The notes beneath the pieces were generated by a model that saw only the letters and a program-made list of their open reading frames with translations, searched no databases and was not told where the DNA came from. From Tropicimonas isoalkanivorans (GTDB lineage: Bacteria; Pseudomonadota; Alphaproteobacteria; Rhodobacterales; Rhodobacteraceae), in contig NZ_FOLG01000004.1 in the NCBI RefSeq assembly GCF_900112335.1, forward strand, positions 124,001 through 188,000: a stretch of DNA of 64,000 bases, in the 5' to 3' direction. The position numbers and the translations under genes are program-made. Positions within the stretch are counted from its first letter, which is position 1, and each line of letters begins with the position of its first letter. Shown one piece after another: positions 17,952 through 25,204 of the stretch.

Positions 17952-18419
17952 GTGAAACTGAGCACAAAGGGGCGCTACGCGATGGTGGCATTGACCGACC
18001 TCGCGCTTGCGCCGGAAGGGGACCTGGTGACGCTCTCCGAAATCAGCGAGCGGCAGGACATCTCGCTGCCCTATCTGGAACAGCTCTTCGTGAAGCTCCG
18101 GCGTGCTGGGCTGGTGGACTCCGTGCGTGGCCCGGGCGGCGGCTATCGGCTTGGCCGACCGGCCGAAAAGATCCGGGTGTCGGACGTGCTGACGGCGGTG
18201 GACGAGACAGTGAGCGCCTTGCACACCGGCGCCGGCGCCAAGGGCGGGGTCTCCGGCAGCCGGGCGCAGTCGCTCAACAACCGGCTGTGGGAGGGGCTGT
18301 CGGCGCACGTCTACGTGTTCCTCCACCAAGCGCGGCTGTCCGACGTGGTCGGCAACGACCTCGCCCCCTGTCCGGCCGTGCCGTCGCTGTTTCAGGTCCA
18401 GGACGACTATCCGGCGTGA
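17952..18419 (+). CDS. iscR: Rrf2-family iron-sulfur regulator IscR
   Basis: A 155-aa winged-helix regulator (MKLSTKGRYAMVALTDLAL; recognition region PYLEQLFVKLRRAGLV; wing GPGGGYRLG). The E. coli-type cluster ligands CX5CX5C are missing: the region reads TGAGAKGGVSGSRAQSLNN. One cysteine remains, C140 in APCPAVPSLF. Rhodobacter sphaeroides IscR is known to lack two of the three cysteines and bind its cluster unusually, and this protein fits that type. A GTG start with an upstream GGGGGAGG is used. No suf or isc assembly genes follow; coaBC is next. Confidence 0.9.
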   Translation: MKLSTKGRYAMVALTDLALAPEGDLVTLSEISERQDISLPYLEQLFVKLRRAGLVDSVRGPGGGYRLGRPAEKIRVSDVLTAVDETVSALHTGAGAKGGVSGSRAQSLNNRLWEGLSAHVYVFLHQARLSDVVGNDLAPCPAVPSLFQVQDDYPA

Positions 18420-18458
18420 TGCGCGCCCCTGCGGAGGCTGACGCACGGTCGGGACGGA

Positions 18459-18480
18459 GGCGATTTTTCAGTCGAAAAGT
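18459..18480. repeat. Hairpin after iscR resembling the 7898-7919 palindrome
   Basis: CGATTTTTC and GAAAAGTCG arms, one mismatch, around a 4-base loop, 39 bases after the iscR stop. The arms resemble those of the perfect palindrome at 7898-7919. It could be a transcription end site or another copy of that element. Confidence 0.4.
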
Positions 18481-18597
18481 CGTTCACTCTTGGCTTGAGC
18501 GACAGTGTGGGTCGGAAGGCGGTGCCACCGGGTGACGGGTTGTCAGCCCGCGCGGCTCTGAATACACCCGAACGGGAAAGCGGAAAGAGGCGGGCGC

Positions 18598-19794
18598 ATG
18601 GGAACCGGCAAGCGTATCCTGTTGATCATCGGCGGCGGTATCGCGGCCTTCAAGTCGCTCGATCTCATCCGCCGCCTACGTGAGCGCGGGTTCGAGGTGA
18701 CCCCGGTACTGACGCCCGCGGCCGAGCAGTTCGTCACGCCCCTCAGCGCCGCCGCCCTGGCCTCCCGGAAGGTCTATCGCGATCTCTTCGATCTCACCGA
18801 CGAGGCGGAGATGGGCCATATCGAGTTGAGCCGGTCGGCAGACCTCATCGTCGTGGCCCCCGCGACCGCCGACCTGATGGCCAAGATGGCGCAGGGTCTG
18901 GCCAACGATCTCGCCTCCACCCTTCTTCTGGCGACGGACACACCGGTTCTGATCGCGCCCGCGATGAATGTGCGGATGTGGGAGCACCCCGCGACCCGTC
19001 GCAACCTCGCGACGTTGCACGGCGACGGCGTGCGGACGGTCGGCCCAGACGAGGGCCCCATGGCCTGTGGCGAATTCGGGTTCGGCCGGATGGCGGAGGT
19101 TCCGCAAATCGTGGCCGCGGTGGAGGGCGCGCTGTCCTCGGGGCCGCTCACCGGCAGGCACGTGATCGTCACGTCCGGCCCCACCCATGAGCCCATAGAT
19201 CCGGTCCGATACATCGCGAACCGGTCGTCCGGAGCACAAGGCACGGCCATTGCGGCGGCGCTTGCGGGGCTTGGGGCACGCGTCACCTTCGTCTCCGGCC
19301 CGGCGACGGTGCCGCCGCCGAACGGCGTCGATGTGGTGCAGGTGGAGACGGCGCAGCAGATGCGCGACGCGGTGATGGCCGCACTTCCGGCCGACGCAGG
19401 TGTCTTCGCCGCCGCCGTGGCGGACTGGCGGGTGGCGAATGCCGCCGGGCGGAAGATGAAGAAGGACGGGACCGGCAATCCCCCCGCGCTGGAGTTCGTG
19501 GAGAACCCGGACCTCCTGGCCGAAGTTTCGCGGCTGGAGACCGACCGACCAAGGCTGGTGGTGGGGTTTGCTGCCGAGACAAACGACGTGGTCGCCCACG
19601 CAACGGCGAAGCGAGACCGAAAAGGGTGCGACTGGATTCTCGCGAACGACGTCTCGGAAGCCACGGGAATCATGGGCGGAAACGAGAACGAGGTCACGCT
19701 GATAACTGCCGGCGGGGCGGAGACATGGCCGCGCATGGGGAAAGGGGACGTCGCTCGGCGGCTGGCGGAGCGGATCGCGGAGGGCCTGTCGTGA
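18598..19794 (+). CDS. coaBC: Bifunctional phosphopantothenoylcysteine synthase/decarboxylase
   Basis: A 398-aa fusion enzyme making 4'-phosphopantetheine for coenzyme A. The N-terminal flavoprotein half (1-180) carries the PAMNVRMWEHPATRRN motif and the decarboxylase active-site region. The C-terminal ligase half (about 190-398) has TSGPTHEPIDPVRYIANRSSG and a KMKKDG motif. The stop overlaps the dut start (GTGA), so coaBC, dut and the ThiF-like gene are an overlapping operon. Confidence 0.96.
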   Translation: MGTGKRILLIIGGGIAAFKSLDLIRRLRERGFEVTPVLTPAAEQFVTPLSAAALASRKVYRDLFDLTDEAEMGHIELSRSADLIVVAPATADLMAKMAQGLANDLASTLLLATDTPVLIAPAMNVRMWEHPATRRNLATLHGDGVRTVGPDEGPMACGEFGFGRMAEVPQIVAAVEGALSSGPLTGRHVIVTSGPTHEPIDPVRYIANRSSGAQGTAIAAALAGLGARVTFVSGPATVPPPNGVDVVQVETAQQMRDAVMAALPADAGVFAAAVADWRVANAAGRKMKKDGTGNPPALEFVENPDLLAEVSRLETDRPRLVVGFAAETNDVVAHATAKRDRKGCDWILANDVSEATGIMGGNENEVTLITAGGAETWPRMGKGDVARRLAERIAEGLS

Positions 19795-20258
19795 GCGTGC
19801 TGGTGAAAGTTCTGCGGGAGGATTGGGCGGACCCCGATGTTGCCTTGCCGGCCTACGAGACGCCGGGCGCGGCGGGGGCCGATCTCCGGGCGAACTTCCC
19901 TGCCGGGGAGCGGTCGGCCGGTGTCACGTTGCAGCCCCTTGAACGGCGGATCATTCCCAGTGGCCTTCGGGTGGAGGTTCCGGACGGGTACGAGATGCAG
20001 ATCCGCCCGCGGTCCGGTCTCGCATTGCGCCACGGCATTACGCTGCCCAATACCCCGGGCACAATCGACAGCGATTACCGGGGCCCGCTCGGCATTCTGC
20101 TCGTCAACCTTGGGACCGAGCCCTACACGATCCACCACGGGGACCGGGTCGCCCAGGCGATCGTTGCGCCGGTGGTTCAGGCGCGTTTCGACATCGCGGA
20201 GGGGCTGGAGACCAGTGCTCGGGGCGAGGGCGGGTTCGGCTCGACCGGGCGCGGCTGA
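19791..20258 (+). CDS. dut: dUTP diphosphatase
   Basis: A 155-aa trimeric dUTPase that hydrolyses dUTP to dUMP. The five motifs are visible: AGADLRA, PRSGLALRHGIT, NTPGTIDSDYRG, GDRVAQAIVAPV and the C-terminal GEGGFGSTGRG that closes over substrate. The GTG start at 19791 overlaps the coaBC stop by 4 bases; longer in-frame starts run through coaBC and are rejected. The ThiF-like gene begins on the last base of the stop codon. Confidence 0.96.
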   Translation: MSVLVKVLREDWADPDVALPAYETPGAAGADLRANFPAGERSAGVTLQPLERRIIPSGLRVEVPDGYEMQIRPRSGLALRHGITLPNTPGTIDSDYRGPLGILLVNLGTEPYTIHHGDRVAQAIVAPVVQARFDIAEGLETSARGEGGFGSTGRG

Positions 20259-21298
20259 TGGTGCTGGTCCTCCTCCTCGCTGCCGTTCTCTGGGGCGTCG
20301 GTGCGCTGATGGGGGCCCCGCGGCGGCTGCGGTGGACGATGATAGGCGTTCTCTATCTCGCTGTTCTTATTGAGCATTTGGTCCTGCCCGTGGGAAATCC
20401 CCTGCGGGAAGCCACGGGCGGCTCTGCGTCGCCGTGGTTGCTGTTCGGCGGATTTGCCGCGCTGGCGGTGATCTATGCCGCCGGCATTCGCTGGCTGAAG
20501 GCACGCGCTGCGCCGTCGCCAGCCCCGGCACACGCGCCCACCGTCGGGACCTATGCGGAGGGGGAACTGGAGCGCTATGCCCGCCACATCATGCTCCGCG
20601 AGATCGGCGGCCCCGGGCAGACGCGTCTGCGCAAGGCGCGCGTGCTGGTCGTCGGCGCGGGTGGGCTCGGCTCTCCGGCGTTGCTGTACCTGGCCGCGGC
20701 AGGGGTGGGCACCATCGGGGTCATCGACGGCGACACGGTCGACGCCTCGAACCTGCAGCGGCAGATCGCGCATCGCGAAGAAGACCTGGGCGTTCCCAAG
20801 GTCTTTTCCGCCGCCCGCGCAATGTCGGCACGGAACCCCTTCGTCACCGTGAAACCGTACCACCGGGAATTGACCGATGAGATTGCCGCGGAGTTGTTCG
20901 CGGACTACGACCTCGTCCTAGACGGAACCGACAATTTCCGAACCCGGTATCTCTCCAACCGGGCCGCGGTGGCGGCCGGCATACCACTCGTCTCCGGTGC
21001 CCTGAGCCAGTGGGAAGGCCAACTCAGTGTCTTCGATCCGGCTCGTGGCGGCCCCTGCTACCAATGCGTCTTTCCGCAAGCCCCCGCGCCCGGTCTCGCG
21101 CCCTCCTGCGCCGAAGCGGGTGTGTTCAGCCCATTGCCGGGTGTCGTGGGCGCGATGATGGCCGTGGAGGCGATGAAGGTTCTGACCGATGCTGGCACGT
21201 CCATGCGGGGGCGCATGTTGATCTACGACGCCCTCTATGGCGAGAGCCGGCAGATCGCCCTCACACGCCGCGCGGATTGCCCGGTCTGCGGAGGCTGA
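20258..21298 (+). CDS. HesA/MoeB/ThiF-family adenylyltransferase with membrane N-terminus
   Basis: 346 aa. Residues 1-90 hold about three hydrophobic segments (VLVLLLAAVLWGVGALMG; MIGVLYLAVLIEHLVL; WLLFGGFAALAVIYAAG). A complete E1-like domain follows: GAGGLGSPALLYLAAAGVG nucleotide loop, DASNLQRQ, zinc cysteines CYQC and CPVC, and a candidate catalytic cysteine in LAPSCAEAGV. There is no C-terminal rhodanese domain. It would adenylate the C-terminus of a MoaD/ThiS-like carrier for molybdopterin or thiamine sulfur transfer, but from the membrane face. It overlaps dut by one base. Which carrier it serves is unknown. Confidence 0.82.
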   Translation: MVLVLLLAAVLWGVGALMGAPRRLRWTMIGVLYLAVLIEHLVLPVGNPLREATGGSASPWLLFGGFAALAVIYAAGIRWLKARAAPSPAPAHAPTVGTYAEGELERYARHIMLREIGGPGQTRLRKARVLVVGAGGLGSPALLYLAAAGVGTIGVIDGDTVDASNLQRQIAHREEDLGVPKVFSAARAMSARNPFVTVKPYHRELTDEIAAELFADYDLVLDGTDNFRTRYLSNRAAVAAGIPLVSGALSQWEGQLSVFDPARGGPCYQCVFPQAPAPGLAPSCAEAGVFSPLPGVVGAMMAVEAMKVLTDAGTSMRGRMLIYDALYGESRQIALTRRADCPVCGG

Positions 21299-21581
21299 GG
21301 CGAGCCCAAGCCGAATTGCAAGGGTTTGGTGCGCCTGCATACAGGCTTGAGCCCTCCAGAACCGCGCTCTTTTGTGGCGGCTGCAGCGGTTCGAGCGCGT
21401 TCGAAACTTGCGTCCGGGCGAAGGCGTCTATTGCCGTCACGCGCTCTTCGTCGTTTTTCGTCAGAAACAGAAACTCTACGCGACCATCATTGGCGGTTTG
21501 TCGAACGACATCCCCGGAGTCGGACAGCTTGCGAAGCATTCCACTGACGCTGGATTTATCAAGATGCGCCGAGGTCCACGA
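21261..21581 (-). pseudogene. MarR-family regulator remnant
   Basis: On the minus strand, reading from the in-frame stop at 21584-21582, the frame gives HLDKSSVSGMLRKLSDSGDV followed by R..NDGRVEFLFLTKNDEER, the recognition helix and wing of a MarR protein. The N-terminal dimerisation and first HTH helices are missing. The far end runs into the antisense of the ThiF-like gene, so the C-terminus is cut as well. A frameshift just upstream may hide a few more residues (EVIVDLGA in another frame). GC is clearly lower than in neighbours. I read it as a decayed fragment, not a working gene. Confidence 0.55.
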
Positions 21582-21720
21582 TCACTTCAAAGGGACCTAC
21601 GCAGCGAAGTCTGGACAGAAGGCCTCTACAGTTCTTCAGTTGTGTTCTTCTTCACTTCTATAACGAAGTGTTGACTTTGTTGCTGAATCGATTTAGCTCC
21701 TTCCTTGGGGAGGAGTGGCC
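21582..21720. promoter_or_regulatory. AT-rich upstream region of the GntR gene
   Basis: The 422-base gap 21299-21720 holds the MarR remnant in its first part. This remaining part is AT-rich (AGTTGTGTTC, then TATAACGAAGTGTTGACTTTGTTGC). It probably contains the promoter of the GntR gene, with TTGACT near 21671 as a candidate -35 box. GGGGAGGAG at 21707-21715 is the ribosome binding site for the GTG at 21721. Confidence 0.35.
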
Positions 21721-22452
21721 GTGACATCACGTGACAGACTTGAGGAAGACAGCCGCCTGCCGGCGTATCTGCGGCTCCGCGACCGTATCGCTGAGCGCAT
21801 TGCAGCCGGCGAGTGGACTGCGGAGGACGCGTTGCCATCGGAGAACATCCTCTCCCGTGAAGAGGGTCTTTCGGTCGGCACAGTGCGAAAGGCGCTGCAG
21901 CAGCTGGTTGCCGAAGGGCTTCTGGAACGCCGCCAGGGGGCGGGAACCTTTCTGCGCAAACCTGCCTTCGAGCCGACCCTTTTCCGATTTTTCGCGCTGC
22001 AGGGCGCAGATCGCACCAAGACGATCCCGGTAAGCCGCCTCGTTGCCCGCAGCGTGCAGAACGCTCCCGAAGAAGCTGCCGAGGTTCTCGGTACGACGGA
22101 CTGCATTCGTATCGACCGTGTGCGGCTGCTGCAAGACCAGCCGATCCTTTCCGAAGAGATCTGGCTCCCGCGCGAACGCTTTGAAGGCATCGAGACCGTT
22201 CCAGAGGTTGAGATCGGTCCGTTGCTCTATCCCTTCTACCTCGAGCGATTTGGCGCCTTCGTCGCCCATGCCGAGGACGAGGTGAGTTTTGCCAGCCCGC
22301 CGAAGGCCGTTGCCAAGCGCCTGGGTCTTGCGGCCGGAGAGTTCGTCGCGGTGATCGAGCGCACGGCCTTTGGCCTCGACGGCAGACCAATCGAATGGCG
22401 CAGGTCGATGGGGCCTGCGCGCAGCTTCCGCTACCGAAGTCGCATCGGCTGA
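21721..22452 (+). CDS. GntR-family regulator, HutC/UbiC-transcription-regulator type
   Basis: About 243 aa. The N-terminal winged helix (LRLRDRIAERIAAGEW, LPSENILSREEGLSVGTVRK, GLLERRQGAGTFL) is joined to a UTRA ligand domain (about 80-240; LGTTDCIRIDRVRL, EEIWLPRERF, AVIERTAFGLDGRPIEW). UTRA domains bind small metabolites such as sugars, amino or organic acids. A strong ribosome site precedes GTG 21721 (GTG 21715 is an alternative). It probably controls the amidohydrolase and transporter that follow in the same direction. Confidence 0.9.
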   Translation: MTSRDRLEEDSRLPAYLRLRDRIAERIAAGEWTAEDALPSENILSREEGLSVGTVRKALQQLVAEGLLERRQGAGTFLRKPAFEPTLFRFFALQGADRTKTIPVSRLVARSVQNAPEEAAEVLGTTDCIRIDRVRLLQDQPILSEEIWLPRERFEGIETVPEVEIGPLLYPFYLERFGAFVAHAEDEVSFASPPKAVAKRLGLAAGEFVAVIERTAFGLDGRPIEWRRSMGPARSFRYRSRIG

Positions 22453-22603
22453 CGACTTTCCTGGTCCGCGGCATCCTGCAACCGACCACCTCATAGGGCT
22501 CGCGCGCGTCCCTCGTCGCTCGCGCCCCGCTCCCTCGCCTCCTCCGTGGACCTCACCTTCCACGGGGCCGGCACACTATTGCGCACGACCAGAAGGATCC
22601 CGC

Positions 22604-23425
22604 ATGACAACCAGCGCACTTATCACCGGCATTGACGCTCACGCACACATTTTCGATCCAGATGCGCCAATGGTTCCCGGCCGCCGCTATTCGCCAACGT
22701 ACGTTGCATCGGTCACGGCGTGGCTGACCCATATGGAGACGGCAAAAATCAGTCACGGGGTCCTGATTCAGCCAAGCTTCTACGGAATCGACAACGGTCT
22801 GATCGCGGAGGCACTTGCCGAATACCCCCAACGCCTACGTGGGATTGCCGTGGTCGATCCGACCCTGACGGATGCCGCGCTGGAAAAGCTCGACGCGCAA
22901 GGCTTTGTCGGCGCACGGCTGAACCTCGTTGGGAAAGAGCTCGAAGACTATTCAAACGCTGCGTGGCAGCGCTTCTTTCGCCGTTTGGCCGAAATCGGCT
23001 GGCAGGTCGAGATCCAGCGCGCGTTCGAGGATTTCGCGTCCATTCTGCCCGCTATCGCACCTTCTGGTTGCCCAGTGATGATCGACCATTTCGGCCTGCC
23101 GAAGGGGGGGATCGATCTCGCGAACCCGGCCCACGTGGCGGTCCTCGACGCTCTACGTGCCGCGCCCGACGCCTGGGTGAAGCTCTCCGCCCCTTATCGC
23201 AGCAGCCAGACTGCCGTCCAGGCTGCCGCATCTCTGGTGCATCTGCGCAATGCTCTCGGCGGGATGGACCGCTTCGTCTGGGGCAGCGACTGGCCGCACA
23301 CCCAGCATGAAACCGCCACCAACTATGCCGAACAGGTCGAGCGGCTGACAACCCTGGTCTCCCATCCTGCCGACCGGCACCGGATTCTCGTCGACAACCC
23401 GGCGGCGCTGTTCCGCTTCACTTGA
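22604..23425 (+). CDS. Amidohydrolase family protein, LigI/dicarboxylate-lactonase-like
   Basis: A 273-aa TIM-barrel hydrolase. DAHAHIFDPDAPMVPGRRY at the N-terminus gives the HxH metal or substrate histidines; IDHFGLPKGG and the C-terminal WGSDWPHTQHE provide the later His and Asp. This arrangement resembles 2-pyrone-4,6-dicarboxylate lactonase (LigI) and related lactone hydrolases. The neighbouring MatC-type transporter suggests a dicarboxylate or its lactone as substrate. AGAAGGA precedes the ATG at 22604. The transporter starts 28 bases downstream. Confidence 0.85.
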   Translation: MTTSALITGIDAHAHIFDPDAPMVPGRRYSPTYVASVTAWLTHMETAKISHGVLIQPSFYGIDNGLIAEALAEYPQRLRGIAVVDPTLTDAALEKLDAQGFVGARLNLVGKELEDYSNAAWQRFFRRLAEIGWQVEIQRAFEDFASILPAIAPSGCPVMIDHFGLPKGGIDLANPAHVAVLDALRAAPDAWVKLSAPYRSSQTAVQAAASLVHLRNALGGMDRFVWGSDWPHTQHETATNYAEQVERLTTLVSHPADRHRILVDNPAALFRFT

Positions 23426-23453
23426 TACCGCCCACGAGACCAGGGAGGAAACC

Positions 23454-24749
23454 ATGAGTCTCATCACTGTGCTGGCCATCGCCGCCGCCATCGTCCTGGG
23501 TTACAGGACACGCATCAACATTGGCCTCTTCGCCATTGCCTTCGCCTATATCATCGGGGCCTTCCTGATGGGGCTGAAACCCTCCGAGATCATCGCCATG
23601 TGGCCGTTGAAGATCTTCTTCGTGATCTTCTCGGTCTGCCTCTTCTACAGCTTTGCCATGACCAATGGCACGCTCGAGAAATTGGCCGGGCACCTGCTTT
23701 ACGTCTGCCGCAACGCGCCCTGGATGCTCCCCTACGCAGTCTTCATGACCGCCACGGTGATCGCGGCAATGGGCGCGGGCTACTACACCGTCCTTGCCTT
23801 CATGGCTCCCATCACCTTGCTGCTTTGCCGACGCACCGGCCTCGACCTGATCCTTGGCGGCATGGCCGTGAACTACGGCGCACTCGGCGGCGCCAACTTC
23901 ATGTCGAGCCAGTCGGGCATCATCTTCCGTGGTCTCATGACCAATGCGGGGGTCGACCCAAATACCGCCTTCGTCAACACCGTGTCGATCTTCCTCGCAA
24001 CCTTCCTGCTGCCGTTGGTTGTGATCACGCTTCTGCTCTTCGTGACCGGGAAACGAAACGGGCCGATTGGACAGATGGAAATCGACCGGCCCGATCCGCT
24101 GGATCTCAAGCAGCGCCAAACCCTGTGGCTGACGCTCACCATGATGGCGATCGTGCTCGCTGCGCCGTTGGCGAACCTTGCCCTGCCGCAAAACGAGACG
24201 GTCCACTTCATCAACTCGAAGATTGACATCGGGCTCATCGCCAGCGTTTTTTCGATTATTGCGCTCATGCTGAAGCTCGGAGACGAACGCAAAGCCATTG
24301 CGTCGTTGCCCTGGCCGACGTTGATCATGATCTGCGGCATGGGCATGCTGATCTCGGTGGCGATCAAAGCCGGCACCATTGACGAACTTGCGGCCTGGAT
24401 CAGCGGAACCATCCCGCCTGTCCTCGTGCCGCTCAGCTTCGGAATCGTGGCGGCAATCATGTCGCTTTTCGCCTCGACATTGGGAGTGGTCACGCCTGCA
24501 CTTTTCCCGATGGTACCGCCATTGGCAGCGCAGCTCGGGATCAACCCGATGCTGATGTTCACAGCCATCGTGGTGGGCGCACAAGCGACATCGATTTCGC
24601 CCTTTTCCTCGGGGGGCAGCCTGATCCTCGGTTCGGCGCCGGATGCCGAGATGCGCAACAGCCTCTTCTCCCGGCTGCTACTGCGCGCAGCGCCAATTGG
24701 CTTTATCTCAGCCATGCTGCTCAACGTGGCGCTGACCTTCTTGCTCTGA
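23454..24749 (+). CDS. MatC/SLC13-like dicarboxylate transporter
   Basis: A 431-aa polytopic membrane protein with about 11 segments in two similar halves. The N-terminus (NIGLFAIAFAYIIGAFLMG) and MAVNYGALGGANFMSSQSG fit the MatC dicarboxylate-carrier N-terminal family, and ATSISPFSSGGSLIL is the matching re-entrant loop of the second half. Uptake of a C3-C6 dicarboxylate is likely. AGGGAGGAAAC precedes the ATG. It is the last gene of the GntR-amidohydrolase-transporter set. Confidence 0.85.
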   Translation: MSLITVLAIAAAIVLGYRTRINIGLFAIAFAYIIGAFLMGLKPSEIIAMWPLKIFFVIFSVCLFYSFAMTNGTLEKLAGHLLYVCRNAPWMLPYAVFMTATVIAAMGAGYYTVLAFMAPITLLLCRRTGLDLILGGMAVNYGALGGANFMSSQSGIIFRGLMTNAGVDPNTAFVNTVSIFLATFLLPLVVITLLLFVTGKRNGPIGQMEIDRPDPLDLKQRQTLWLTLTMMAIVLAAPLANLALPQNETVHFINSKIDIGLIASVFSIIALMLKLGDERKAIASLPWPTLIMICGMGMLISVAIKAGTIDELAAWISGTIPPVLVPLSFGIVAAIMSLFASTLGVVTPALFPMVPPLAAQLGINPMLMFTAIVVGAQATSISPFSSGGSLILGSAPDAEMRNSLFSRLLLRAAPIGFISAMLLNVALTFLL

Positions 24750-25204
24750 CGGCGAGCAGTCCTGGGCGTCGCTGCAAGACGCGCGCCCGGGACTATATCT
24801 CTTCGCTATCCAGATCCCCGGCCAAGGTGCCGATACAGGCCAAGAGAGCCCCCGCGCTTCGGCAAACGGCGCCCCAAAACTTTAATCGCTTCCATGACTC
24901 CCCGCATGCGCGAAGCGCCCTGTTCCTCAGGACGTCGAGCCAGCGCATCTCCCGGTGGCGAAGCTTTTCCAAACAGCACTGCCTTCGGCTGTCCTCTCTG
25001 TTAAATCCATATCCCGGAAAGGTGACTGGGTTCCTCCCTGACGTCAGGCCGAGACGGAAGACCTTGCTCTCTGCGACGGGACCGGCGCCCCGGGGGTATT
25101 TGCGCCAACAAGAAGACCGGGAGCGGCCCGTCGCGCATCGCATGTCTCTCAGAGTTTGTTTTCTGCCTCTGCGGTCCCTAGCTATGCGGTAAAAGGAGAT
25201 CGCC
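24750..25204. other. Non-coding gap after the transporter
   Basis: 455 bases between the MatC-type transporter and the M3 peptidase. A weak GCGTC/GACGC stem (24766-24782) may end the transporter transcript. A motif A copy lies at 25094-25115. Frames crossing the gap on both strands have unbiased codons and no family match. AAAGGAGATCGCC at the end is the ribosome site of the peptidase gene. Confidence 0.5.
25094..25115 (+). repeat. Dispersed 22-nt motif A upstream of the M3 peptidase gene
   Basis: GGGTATTTGCG followed by CCAACAAGAAG, 89 bases before the peptidase start, preceded by a GC-rich GGCGCCCCGG stretch. It is in the same orientation as the copy before cimA. Confidence 0.5.
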
